NCBI GenBank assembly: GCA_900316745.1 | Contig: ONEB01000002.1 | Location: 156,241 to 220,240 of the forward strand | Direction: 5' to 3' | Length of the DNA stretch: 64,000 nucleotides | From: an uncultured Eubacteriales bacterium | GTDB taxonomy: Bacteria; Bacillota; Clostridia; Oscillospirales; Oscillospiraceae | Part shown: in pieces, positions 31,445 to 40,051 of the stretch | Position numbering within the stretch: position 1 is the first letter of the stretch | How the letters are laid out: each line of letters begins with the position of its first letter | The notes under the pieces: model-generated | What the model was told of the DNA's origin: nothing | Databases searched by the model: none | The model's input: the letters and a program-made list of their open reading frames with translations, nothing else | Made by a program: the position numbers and the translations under genes

Positions 31445-33688
31445 TCATTTGCCCATCAGCCAATTCCAGAAACGCTTCCACCACGGGAGCTTTTTCGGCG
31501 GCGGAGGCGGGGCCTGCACCGGCTGCGGCGCGGCGGCCTGCTTCTGCACCGGCTGCGGCGGCTTCGGCTTTTCGATTTTCTGCGCGGCAAAGTAATCGTG
31601 CAGCGCCGCCTGACTCCGATAGGGCGCGGCGCTGCCGGGCGTCACGCGCGCGTAGCTGCCGTTTGCGTTCAAGACCCACGCCTTGCAGTTGTCGCGCTCC
31701 ATGCTCTGAAGAATGTGCAGCAGCTGCGCCTGGATCACGCCGTCGCGCACCTCGGCAAAGGCCTCCACGCGCTTGCGCGTGTTGCGCAGCAGCAGATCGC
31801 CCGAGCCGAGAAACACACGCCGCCGCTCCCCGCGCCCGAAGACGAAGATGCGCTCGTGCTCCAGATACTGCCCGATGATGCTGCGGATGTGCACGTTTTC
31901 CGTGTAGCCCTCCACGCCCGGCTTCAGACAGCAGATGCCGCGCACATAGAGCCGCACCTCCACGCCCGCGCGGCTCGCCGCGACGAGGCGGCGCATGACC
32001 TCGGGGTCGTTCATGGAGTTGACCTTTATGGCGATGTATCCGTCGGCGCCCGCGGCCGTCTCGCGCTCGATCATCTCGCACACGCGGCTGCGGTAGCCCT
32101 CCGGCGCGACCCAGAGCGTCTCCGTTTCGGGCACGGTCTCGCCCTGAGAGAGCGCGCGGAACACCTTTGCCGCGTCGCGCCCGATGGCGGGGTCGGTCGT
32201 GAGAAGCATGAGGTCGGTATACTGCTCGGCGGTGGACTCGTTGTAGTTGCCGGTGCCGACCTGCGTGTAGTAGGCGATGCCCTGCGGCAGCCTGCGCGCG
32301 ATGAGACAGAGCTTCGTGTGGACCTTGTAGTCCGTCAGCCCGTAGATCACCTCGCACCCCGCGGCCTCGAGCATGCGGGAGTAGTCGATGTTGTTCTGCT
32401 CATCGAAGCGGGCGCGCAGCTCCAGCACGCAAACGACGCGCTTGCCCTGCTGCGCGGCGTACGAGAGCGCCGCGGCGATGCGGCTGCTGCCCGCGAGCCG
32501 GTAGAGCGTGATGTGGATCGACTCCACCTGCGGGTGATCCGCCGCCTCATACAGCAGATCCACAAAGGGATCGATCCGCTGATACGGCAGCGCGATCAGA
32601 AGATCGTGCCGCGCAAGATAAGAAAAGTAGTCGCCCTTTTGCAGCGCCACGTTTTTGGCGGGCGCTGTGATCGTGCGCTTCATCTCGTCCGGGATCTCGC
32701 CCTCCATGGCGTAGACAAAGCCGGGATCGCTCGGGAAGGTCGACACGAACACACGCTCCGGCGGCAGCTGAAGCCCCACGGCCACGCGCTTTTGCAGCCG
32801 CTTCGAGGCGTCCGGGTAAAGCTGCGCGCGCACGGGCTGGAGTCTCCTGCGGCGGCGCAGCACGCGCTCCATCACGGCGCGCACGTCCGCCTCGCAGCCG
32901 GCCATCAGATCCTGCATGTTGATCTCGGCGTTGCGCGTCACGCGCAGCAGCCGCGCCTCCTCCACCTCGCGGTCGGGGAAAAACTCCTCGGCAAAGCGCA
33001 GCACGAGCTCCGCCGTCGGGAGAATTTTGATCGTGTCGTTCACATGAAACGCCGTGTACTTCGGCAGCCGCGCGATCGGCACGAGCCCGAGCTCCGCGCG
33101 CTTTCCGCCGGAGAGGATCGCGATCACGGCCTGCTCCTTGTTGCGCAAAAACGGGAGCGGTTTTCCCGCCGGGACGACCTGCGCCGTCAGCAGCGGGCGG
33201 ATGACCTCAAACTGCTGCCTGCACAGCGCTGCGTCCACGGGATCGGTGAGATCGGCCTGCAGGATCTCCACACCCGCGCCGCGCATGGCGGCGGTAATCT
33301 GCGCATAGAGCTTTTCCGCGCTTTTGAGCTGCACGCGCGTCCTGCGCCCGATCGCTTCGAGCCGTTCGCGCGGCGTAAGACCCGAGACGATGTCCGCCTT
33401 GAACGGCTGGAGCTGGTCGCGGTCGACGAGCCCGCCCACGCGCACCATATAAAATTCATCGAGGTTGGACGCCCAGATCGCGAGAAACCGCAGCCTTTCG
33501 TACAGCGGCAGCCGCCGCTCCGCCGCCTCCAGCATCACGCGGTGGTCAAAGGCAAGCCAGCTCAGCTCGCGGTCGAGAAAGACTTGCCTGAAGTCGTCCA
33601 GCTCGCTTTTCGGCGCGAAGATCGAGCCCGAGTCGTCCGCCGCCATCTCCCGCAGCGCTTCCACACCGGGAAGATCATAGTTCGGCAT
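31445..33688 (-). CDS. ppk: Polyphosphate kinase 1 with proline/tryptophan-rich C-terminal tail
   Basis: A 747-residue PPK1. ATG 33688 is chosen because AGGAGG lies nine bases before it. The N domain has FLDRELSWLAFDHRV; the catalytic domains carry H457 in YKVHTKLCLIARR, the autophosphorylated histidine, and H600 in TENVHIRSIIGQYLEHER. It reversibly builds polyphosphate from ATP. From about residue 704 the protein leaves the PPK family and continues with a Pro/Gln/Ala linker and the basic, tryptophan-rich end KKLPWWKRFWNWLMGK, which could bind membrane or a partner (inference). No ppx phosphatase adjoins. Confidence 0.94.
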   Translation of the reverse strand: MPNYDLPGVEALREMAADDSGSIFAPKSELDDFRQVFLDRELSWLAFDHRVMLEAAERRLPLYERLRFLAIWASNLDEFYMVRVGGLVDRDQLQPFKADIVSGLTPRERLEAIGRRTRVQLKSAEKLYAQITAAMRGAGVEILQADLTDPVDAALCRQQFEVIRPLLTAQVVPAGKPLPFLRNKEQAVIAILSGGKRAELGLVPIARLPKYTAFHVNDTIKILPTAELVLRFAEEFFPDREVEEARLLRVTRNAEINMQDLMAGCEADVRAVMERVLRRRRRLQPVRAQLYPDASKRLQKRVAVGLQLPPERVFVSTFPSDPGFVYAMEGEIPDEMKRTITAPAKNVALQKGDYFSYLARHDLLIALPYQRIDPFVDLLYEAADHPQVESIHITLYRLAGSSRIAAALSYAAQQGKRVVCVLELRARFDEQNNIDYSRMLEAAGCEVIYGLTDYKVHTKLCLIARRLPQGIAYYTQVGTGNYNESTAEQYTDLMLLTTDPAIGRDAAKVFRALSQGETVPETETLWVAPEGYRSRVCEMIERETAAGADGYIAIKVNSMNDPEVMRRLVAASRAGVEVRLYVRGICCLKPGVEGYTENVHIRSIIGQYLEHERIFVFGRGERRRVFLGSGDLLLRNTRKRVEAFAEVRDGVIQAQLLHILQSMERDNCKAWVLNANGSYARVTPGSAAPYRSQAALHDYFAAQKIEKPKPPQPVQKQAAAPQPVQAPPPPPKKLPWWKRFWNWLMGK

Positions 33689-33777
33689 GCTTAACCACCT
33701 CCTTATCATTCGTTTAACAATTTATTATACAAAAAATCTCTCTGAATGGCAATCATAATGTCAACGCACATTTTCGG

Positions 33778-33806
33778 TTGCAAAAACAGGATAATAATGT
33801 TATAGT
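33778..33806 (+). promoter_or_regulatory. SigmaA promoter of hypB
   Basis: TTGCAA (33778-33783), 17-nt spacer, TATAGT (33801-33806), between divergent ppk and hypB. Confidence 0.75.
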
Positions 33807-33860
33807 TGTGACACATGAACTGATGCCGCAGAAGCGGCGCTTACAGGAGGAAACACTGCT

Positions 33861-34532
33861 ATGGATAAATTCCGCGTTTTAGAGATCAAAGAGAGCGTTT
33901 TCGAGTCCAACGACCGCGAGGCGGATAAGCTGCGCGAGGAGCTGAAAAAGGAAAAGACCTTCCTGCTCAACCTCATGTCCTCTCCCGGCTCCGGCAAGAC
34001 CACCACGCTCATGGCCACGATCGAGGCGCTCAAGGACGATCTGAGCATCGGCGTCATGGAGGCCGATATCGATTCCGACGTTGACGCCGCCACGATCTCC
34101 ACCAGCGGCGCAAAGGTCATCCAGCTGCACACCGGCGGCATGTGCCACCTCGACGCGGGCATGACGCGTCAGGGTCTCGAGGGTCTCGGCACCGACGGCG
34201 TCGACCTCGCCATCCTTGAAAACATCGGCAACCTCGTCTGCCCCGCGGAGTTCGACACCGGCGCTGTGAAGAACGCCATGATCCTCTCCGTCCCCGAGGG
34301 CGACGACAAGCCCCTGAAGTACCCGCTCATGTTCTCGATCTGCGATGTGCTGCTCGTGAACAAGATCGACGTGGCGCCGTACTTCAACTTCTCCCTCGAA
34401 AAGTGCGTCGAGCGCGTGAAGAAGCTCAACCCCAACATTCAGGTCTTCCCGATCTCCGCGCTGAAGAAAGAGGGCATCGAGCCCTGGGCCAACTGGCTGC
34501 GCGAGCAGGTCAAGGCCTGGCAGGCCGACTGA
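33861..34532 (+). CDS. hypB: Hydrogenase/urease nickel-insertion GTPase HypB
   Basis: A 223-residue SIMIBI GTPase. P-loop LMSSPGSGKTTTL near residue 40, ADIDSDVDA switch, GGMCHLDAG with the Cys-His metal site at the dimer interface, ENIGNLVCPAEFD and the guanine-specificity motif NKID. The N-terminal His-rich nickel store is absent. HypB delivers nickel to [NiFe]-hydrogenase or other Ni enzymes with HypA. AGGAGG precedes the ATG. Here it is monocistronic, with its own promoter and terminator, and no hypA or hydrogenase gene adjoins. Confidence 0.93.
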   Translation: MDKFRVLEIKESVFESNDREADKLREELKKEKTFLLNLMSSPGSGKTTTLMATIEALKDDLSIGVMEADIDSDVDAATISTSGAKVIQLHTGGMCHLDAGMTRQGLEGLGTDGVDLAILENIGNLVCPAEFDTGAVKNAMILSVPEGDDKPLKYPLMFSICDVLLVNKIDVAPYFNFSLEKCVERVKKLNPNIQVFPISALKKEGIEPWANWLREQVKAWQAD

Positions 34533-34548
34533 TCATCCCAAAACACGC

Positions 34549-34585
34549 AGAGAGGCTGAACCGCTCGGGTTCAGCCTCTCTTTCA
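34549..34585 (+). terminator. Rho-independent terminator after hypB
   Basis: AGAGAGGCTGAACC/GGTTCAGCCTCTCT stem (34549-34581) followed by TTCAGCTTT; also positioned to end the convergent DUF378 transcript. Confidence 0.8.
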
Positions 34586-34588
34586 GCT

Positions 34589-34801
34589 TTAGTTGGACTC
34601 GTCCGCGCGGTGGTCGCGGAAGAGCAGCGAAATGCACCAGATCGCCGCGATGCCGACCAGCGTGTAGATCACACGGCTGAGCGTTGCCGTCTGGCCGCCG
34701 AAGATCGCCGCCACGAGGTCGAACCGGAACAGACCGATGCTGCCCCAGTTCAGCCCGCCGATGATCGCAAGAATCAACGCGATTCTGTCAATTACCATCA
34801 T
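34589..34801 (-). CDS. DUF378 family small membrane protein
   Basis: A 70-residue protein with two membrane helices: DRIALILAIIGGLNWGSIGLF and VIYTLVGIAAIWCISLLF, separated by FDLVAAIFGG. The GGLNWG motif is the hallmark of DUF378, a family of unknown role common in Firmicutes. ATG 34801 is preferred (GGAG seven to nine bases upstream) over an ATG nine bases earlier that abuts AAGGAG. The C-terminus is short and polar (RDHRADESN). It converges with hypB. Confidence 0.85.
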   Translation of the reverse strand: MMVIDRIALILAIIGGLNWGSIGLFRFDLVAAIFGGQTATLSRVIYTLVGIAAIWCISLLFRDHRADESN

Positions 34802-35008
34802 AGTCTCCATCTCCTTTCCGTTTGATCACGGTCGGGGATAGTTTTTGCACGGCGCGGGGGATTATGCGCGCGGCGAAAAGGAAAAAATTTTTGTTCGACA
34901 AAACTAGTGCCCGTTCGCTCTTTACAAGGCGGAGAGTTTGCGCTATGCTGATGGCACAGCTTATCCAATAGGGCGCTCCGAACAATTGGAAAACCCGGCT
35001 CATATCTG
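34802..35008. other. Non-coding stretch upstream of the DUF378 gene
   Basis: This part of the 800-bp gap before noc shows no convincing gene. It holds the DUF378 leader and an AT-rich patch (34876-34900), then ordinary sequence up to the inverted-repeat element at 35009. Confidence 0.5.
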
Positions 35009-35284
35009 AGCATAGGGGATACGAACGCGCATCGGTTTTTGCGGGCAGATTTCCGCCCATGCTTCTTCAAAACCCTTGCGAATCCATCGAGGATTTGCTG
35101 CGGGCTTTTCATCGCCTGAACGCAAATCTGCTCCGCAAAAACTGCTTCGCACCCCACAGCGAGCAATTTCGGAGGGATTTTCGCTGCGGCGGACGAAGCC
35201 TTGCTGACGCAAGGCGAGGACAACAAGGCGAAAAGCACCCGAAAGAGCCGCTGTGGGGCGGTGCGGGTTCGTATCCCCTATGCT
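35009..35284. repeat. 276-bp inverted-repeat element (MITE-like, no transposase)
   Basis: The ends are a perfect 18-bp inverted repeat, AGCATAGGGGATACGAAC (35009-35026) and its complement (35267-35284), with partial matching continuing inward. Inside, TTTTTGCGGGCAGATTT near 35036 is matched in inverted orientation by GCAAATCTGCTCCGCAAAAAC near 35120, giving a nested fold. Short frames cross it in both directions but none has a ribosome site or known domain. It could be a miniature mobile element or a structured intergenic repeat. Confidence 0.7.
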
Positions 35285-35305
35285 AATCCCATAACCCTGT
35301 TTTGG

Positions 35306-35334
35306 CGGATCGCAAGGCGATCCGTCCTTTTTTC
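35306..35334 (+). terminator. Terminator-like hairpin beyond the inverted-repeat element
   Basis: CGGATCGC/GCGATCCG stem followed by TCCTTTTTTC. No annotated gene reads into it from the left, so it may end a transcript from the element. The remaining 35335-35609 holds no clear gene or strong promoter. Confidence 0.5.
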
Positions 35335-35609
35335 TTGGGAAACGCCGGATCAATCTCCGCACACATCTTGACGGCATATTTTTCGCCTCTCATCGTCTCA
35401 ATATCTCGAAATACACAGAGTATTCCTTTGATATCTCGACTTCGACAGGCGAAAAATCTGCTCGCCAAGCCATGTACCTCGATCTATCCGCGCTTCCCTG
35501 TTTTTCTCTGTTCATTTTTTGCTTTCAAGGGACTGTTTCGCTAATGTTTGCGTGCCGCCTGTCGTATCCTATTTTTGAAAGGACAAATTTGACGGGAGGT
35601 TTTCAGCTT

Positions 35610-36455
35610 ATGCAATTTTTCAAACAAAATTCGCGCGCGCAGCGCACGTCCGTGCTCTGGCTCGAGCCGGAGCGCATCCGTCCCGGCGCGGTGCAGCCGC
35701 GCACGGAGTTTTCCGAGGCGGAGCTGGAGGAGCTCGCGCAGAGCGTGGCGGAGTTCGGCGTTTTGAATCCGCTCACGGTGCGGCGGCGCGGCGCGGAGTT
35801 CGAGCTCATCGCGGGCGAGCGCCGCCTGCGCGCGGCCAAGCGCGCGGGGCTCACGGAGGTGCCCTGCATCGCGCTGGAGGTGGATCTGGAGCAGGCGAGC
35901 CTGATCGCCCTTGTGGAGAATCTCCAGCGGCGCGACCTCGATTTCGTGGAGCAGGCGCGCGGCATCGCCCAGCTCATCCGCATGTTCGGCCTGCGGCAGG
36001 AGGAGTGCGCGCGCAAGCTCGGCAAGTCCCAGTCCGCCATTGCCAACAAGCTCCGGCTCCTGCGCCTGCCGGAGGATGTGCTCATGGGTCTGCGCAACGC
36101 CAATCTCACGGAGCGCCACGGGCGGGCGCTTCTGCGGCTGGAAACGCCGGAGGAGCAGCGCGCCGCGCTCGGGCAGTTCATCGCGCAGGATATGAACGTC
36201 GCCGCGGCTGAAAGCTATGTGGAAGACCTGCTCAACGCGCCCGACCCGGAGCCGGAGGACGCGCCGGAGAGAGAAAAGCAGCGTACATTTGTGCTCAAGG
36301 ACGTGCGCGTGTTTTTAAATTCGCTCACGCGCAATCTGGAGCTCATGAAGCAGGGCGGCATCGACGCCGGGCTTGAGCGCCGCGAGACCGAGGACGCGCT
36401 CATCCTCACGATCAGCATTCCCAAAACGCAGACGAAGCAGCCTGTGGAGGTCTAA
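35610..36455 (+). CDS. noc: Nucleoid occlusion protein, ParB/Spo0J family
   Basis: A 281-residue ParB-like CTP-dependent DNA clamp. ATG 35610 has GGGAGG ten bases upstream; an earlier ATG would add 46 residues of unrelated hydrophobic sequence. ParB N domain includes LNPLTVRRRG and IAGERRLRAAKRAGL (CTP-binding GERR), SLIALVENLQRRDLDFVEQA, and an HTH with EECARKLGKSQSAIANKLRLL. The C-terminus is a short dimerisation domain. No parA/soj gene adjoins, and the order of blocks resembles Noc, which keeps septa off the chromosome. Spo0J is the alternative; the DNA-binding helix would decide. Confidence 0.85.
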   Translation: MQFFKQNSRAQRTSVLWLEPERIRPGAVQPRTEFSEAELEELAQSVAEFGVLNPLTVRRRGAEFELIAGERRLRAAKRAGLTEVPCIALEVDLEQASLIALVENLQRRDLDFVEQARGIAQLIRMFGLRQEECARKLGKSQSAIANKLRLLRLPEDVLMGLRNANLTERHGRALLRLETPEEQRAALGQFIAQDMNVAAAESYVEDLLNAPDPEPEDAPEREKQRTFVLKDVRVFLNSLTRNLELMKQGGIDAGLERRETEDALILTISIPKTQTKQPVEV

Positions 36456-36459
36456 AAAA

Positions 36460-36493
36460 CCGGATGACGCGAAAATGCGTCATCCGGTTTTTT
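36460..36493 (+). terminator. Bidirectional terminator between noc and addA
   Basis: CCGGATGACGC/GCGTCATCCGG stem (36460-36487) flanked by A6 on the left and T6 on the right. Confidence 0.9.
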
Positions 36494-36526
36494 GCGTCAT
36501 TTGTTCAGCGCTCGATCAATGCGCGC

Positions 36527-39500
36527 TCACACGACCTCGGACACATACCCGCCGTGGAGGAAAAACAGCAGCCGTTCCTTTTGCGGCAGGCCGAGGATGC
36601 GCTCCATGGCGGCGGCGTAGGCGCGCAGTTGGCTGGCGTAATACGCCGTGCGCGCCGGCACGGCGTCGGGGCCGATGCGGTCTGTCTTGTAGTCCACGAT
36701 CACGAGCGCGCCGTCCTCCTCAAAGCAGCAGTCCACGACGCCCTGCAGCAGCACGTCCTCCTGCGGCGCGTCGGGGAAGAAGTCTCCGGCGGGGCACAGG
36801 AGCGAAAAGCGAAATTCGCGCCGGATCTTCCCCTCTGCCTCCGCGCGCCTCAGCCGCGCGCCGAGGTCAGAGCGCATGAGTCCCACGATGGAATCGACCA
36901 GAACCGCATCGCCCTCGCGCTCGGAGAGAAAGCCCGCGCGGATGAGCTCCGCGATCTGCGCGCCAACGCCCTCGGGCGTCTCAGCGTCGGAGAAGCGCAG
37001 ATACTGCAGTACGCGGTGCGTCGCCGTGCCGCGCTCGGCGGCGGTGAGGGCGCGCTCGGCGGCGGAAAAGTCCGGCTTGCGGAACGTGCGCCACGGCTTT
37101 TTCAGCAGCGCCGCGCCGTCCTCGTCCGCGGCTGCGTCGAGCCGCTTGAGCTCCGTCGCCGTCACCTTGGAGGGCAGCGCCTCCGCCGCGGCGTAAGGGT
37201 AGCGGAAGCTGAGCCGCGCGCGGAGCTTTTCCGTGTCCGCGGGATCTGCCGGCTGCGGCGCCGGGGGCACAAGCTCGGCCGCGGCGGTCTCCTCGGGCGT
37301 CAGCAGCGCCGTCTCCGTCATGGCGAGCACGCCCTCCGCCTGCGGCAGCAGCGCCGCCATCATCAGCCATTGCAGGGGCGATGCCGCCGTGCGCAGCGTC
37401 TCCGGCGCGATCGGGGACGTGAGCCCAACGGCGAGGCTTTTGCGCTCCTTTTCCGGATCTGCGAGCGTGCCCGTCATCACAAGACGCTCCTTCGCGCGCG
37501 TCATTGCGACGTACAAAAGCCGCATTTCCTCCGAGAGCGTCTCGCGCGCGATGCGCGCCGCCACCGCCGTGCGGGCGAACGTGGGATACTCCACGCCGCG
37601 CTCCGGGTCGGTACGCTTCGGCCCGAGCCCGAGGATCGGGTGGACGAGCACGGTCGCCGCCGTGTCGCTCTTGTTGAATTGCCGCGCAAGGCCGCACAAG
37701 AACACAATCGGGAACTCCAGCCCCTTCGAGCGGTGGATGCTCATGATGCGCACGGCGCGTCTGGCAGCCGGAGCGGCTGTCGGCTCCGCGCCGGACTCCG
37801 CCTGCCGCCGCAGCCAGTCCACGAACCGGTGCAGCCCGCGATAGCCCGTCGCCTCGAACGCGCGCGCGAGCTCAAAAAGCTCGGTCAGATTCTGCCTGCG
37901 CGCCTCGCCGTCGTCCATCGCGGCGCACAGCGCGTAAACGCCTCGGTCGTCATAGATCTGCCACAGCAGCTCAGACAGCGCCATGTCCGGCGCAAGCCGG
38001 CGGTAACGGCTGAGCACGCGCAGAAATTCCGCGCTGCGCGCATCTTCCTGCGCGTGGGCGCACAGGGCGGTGTAAAAGTCGTGTCCGCGGTCGGAAACGC
38101 GCATGGCGGTCAGCTCGTCCGGCGTGAAGCCGAAGAGCGCCGAGCGCAGCACCGCGATCAGCGGCACGTCCTGATGGGGATTGTCGATGACGGCGAGCAG
38201 CGAGATCATCACGCTCACCTCCGGCGCGCGGAAAAACCCGCTGCCCTGCGACGACTCCACCGGAATGCCGTGCGCCGTGAGCGCCTGCCGGTAGACGGGG
38301 CCGATGGCGTTGGCGCTGCGCAGCAGGATCACCACGTCGCCGTAGTCCACCCGCCGCTCAGTGTCGCCCTCGCGCACCGTCACGCCGGCGCCGATCAGCT
38401 CGCGGATGCGCCGCGCCGTGAAGTCCGCCTCCAGCGCGGCCTTTTCCGCCTGCGGGCCGTCGTCCGCGTCCGGCATTTTGAGCAGGCACAGCTCCGCCGG
38501 CGCGCCGCCCGCGGCCGCAGCAAGACCGCATTTCAGGCGCGCGTTTTCGTCGTAGTCGAGCTCGCCGAGCTCCGTGGACATGATGTTTTCAAAGACGAGG
38601 TTGGCGGCAGCCAGCACGCTCTCGCGCGAGCGGAAGTTTTCCTGCAGGAGGATGCGCTTTGCCTGCCCCGGCTGCGCGGTCTCGGCGGGGGAGAAGCGGT
38701 GATACTTGTCCAGAAAGATCGTCGGGTCGGCCAGCCGGAAGCGGTAAATGGACTGCTTCACGTCGCCGACGAAAAAGAGGTTCGTCTCGTGGCGCGACAC
38801 GGCGCGGAAGATGAGATCCTGCACCTCGCTCACGTCCTGGTATTCGTCCACCATGATCTCGCGAAAGCGCTCCGAGACGCTCTCTGCCAGCGCCGTGGGT
38901 CTGCCTGATTCGTCCGTGAGGATCCGCGCCGCGAGATGCTCCAGATCCGCGTAGTCCACGAGCGCGCGGCGGTGCTTTTCCTTCTGGTAGGCCGCGCCGA
39001 AGTCCAGCGCCAGACGCAGCAGACGCTCCATCGCGGGCGCGGTCGCGCGCAGATCCTCGAGCATCGTCTCCGACGAGGCGGAAAACTGCTTTTTCAGCCG
39101 ATCCATCGCGTATCTGCAGCGCTTGCGCTCGGATACGATCTGCTCCTTCAGCTCCGGGTCGGGCGGATTTTTCACCGTGCTCAGATGCGGAAAGTCGATC
39201 TCCCCAATGGCTCTGCAGGCGGCGTCCCAGCCCTGCGCCGTCGCGCGCATGGCGCGGCGCACGCCCTCGCCGGTCGTGTCGAGATTCGGGATGTATTTGT
39301 CTCCGAGCCACGCGTTTTCAGGCAGTGCGAGCGTCTGCACGAGCGTATCGAGCACGCCGCCCCAGTGGCGCAGCGTCCGCTCCGCGCTCTCCAGCAGCTC
39401 CACGCCCCACGGCGTTTGCCCCGCGTCGGTCACGCCCTCGAGCCGCAGATGTTCGATCTGCCGCTGCGCCCAGAGCTCCGGGCGCGGGTGGCTCTGCATC

Positions 39501-40051
39501 TTGTCATAGAGCTGGCGCACAAGCGCCGCGAGCCGGCGGTCGTCCCGCCCCGCGCCGACGGTGTCCGCCAGCAGCCGGAGGGACGCGTCGTCCTCGATCT
39601 TCGCGTAGGCGAGATCGAGCGTCTTTTCCAGCGCCGAGGCCATCAGCGCCTCGGCGCGCTGGTCGTCCACGATCGTGAAGTCGGGCGCAAGCCCCGCCTC
39701 GGCGCAGTGCTCGCGCAGGAGCGTGCCGCAGAAGCTGTGGATCGTGCCGATCTGCGCGCGGGCGCACAGGGCGCTCTGGCGGCGCAGACGGCGGTTTTCG
39801 GGATCTGCGGCAATGCGCTCGGAGATCGCGTCCATGATGCGCGAGCGCAGCTCGCCCGCCGCGGCGCGCGTAAAGGTGATAATCAGAAACTGATCCACGT
39901 CCGCGGGGCTTTCCGCGTCCGTGATATATGCCATCAGACGCTCGGTGAGCACGCGGGTCTTGCCGCTGCCTGCCGCCGCGGAGACGAGCACGGTGCCGCC
40001 GCGCGAGAAGATGGCGTCCTGCTGCGAGGGGGTAAAGCGCATCTCAGCCAT
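36527..40051 (-). CDS. addA: Helicase-exonuclease subunit AddA
   Basis: A 1174-residue UvrD-type helicase with C-terminal nuclease. Walker A VLVSAAAGSGKTRVLTERL at residue 23 on, LIITFTRAAAGELRSRI (motif Ia), IMVDEYQDVSEVQD (motif II), the FFVGDVKQSIYRFR motif III, IMSIHRSKGLEFPIVFL (motif V), LLYVAMTRAKERLVMTG (motif VI) and the RecB-family nuclease ALVIVDYKTDRIGPD near the C-terminus. With AddB it resects double-strand breaks for RecA. Its ATG overlaps the addB stop by eight bases, so translation is coupled. Confidence 0.97.
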   Translation of the reverse strand: MAEMRFTPSQQDAIFSRGGTVLVSAAAGSGKTRVLTERLMAYITDAESPADVDQFLIITFTRAAAGELRSRIMDAISERIAADPENRRLRRQSALCARAQIGTIHSFCGTLLREHCAEAGLAPDFTIVDDQRAEALMASALEKTLDLAYAKIEDDASLRLLADTVGAGRDDRRLAALVRQLYDKMQSHPRPELWAQRQIEHLRLEGVTDAGQTPWGVELLESAERTLRHWGGVLDTLVQTLALPENAWLGDKYIPNLDTTGEGVRRAMRATAQGWDAACRAIGEIDFPHLSTVKNPPDPELKEQIVSERKRCRYAMDRLKKQFSASSETMLEDLRATAPAMERLLRLALDFGAAYQKEKHRRALVDYADLEHLAARILTDESGRPTALAESVSERFREIMVDEYQDVSEVQDLIFRAVSRHETNLFFVGDVKQSIYRFRLADPTIFLDKYHRFSPAETAQPGQAKRILLQENFRSRESVLAAANLVFENIMSTELGELDYDENARLKCGLAAAAGGAPAELCLLKMPDADDGPQAEKAALEADFTARRIRELIGAGVTVREGDTERRVDYGDVVILLRSANAIGPVYRQALTAHGIPVESSQGSGFFRAPEVSVMISLLAVIDNPHQDVPLIAVLRSALFGFTPDELTAMRVSDRGHDFYTALCAHAQEDARSAEFLRVLSRYRRLAPDMALSELLWQIYDDRGVYALCAAMDDGEARRQNLTELFELARAFEATGYRGLHRFVDWLRRQAESGAEPTAAPAARRAVRIMSIHRSKGLEFPIVFLCGLARQFNKSDTAATVLVHPILGLGPKRTDPERGVEYPTFARTAVAARIARETLSEEMRLLYVAMTRAKERLVMTGTLADPEKERKSLAVGLTSPIAPETLRTAASPLQWLMMAALLPQAEGVLAMTETALLTPEETAAAELVPPAPQPADPADTEKLRARLSFRYPYAAAEALPSKVTATELKRLDAAADEDGAALLKKPWRTFRKPDFSAAERALTAAERGTATHRVLQYLRFSDAETPEGVGAQIAELIRAGFLSEREGDAVLVDSIVGLMRSDLGARLRRAEAEGKIRREFRFSLLCPAGDFFPDAPQEDVLLQGVVDCCFEEDGALVIVDYKTDRIGPDAVPARTAYYASQLRAYAAAMERILGLPQKERLLFFLHGGYVSEVV

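Noticed and set aside
35000-35377. 125-codon leftward frame across the 276-bp inverted-repeat element
   Set aside because: No ribosome site or domain; it is generated by the repeat, which explains similar translated fragments seen in related genomes.
36464-38908. 814-codon frame opposite addA
   Set aside because: It overlaps UvrD helicase motifs on the true strand and the translation is Arg/His/Ala-rich noise.
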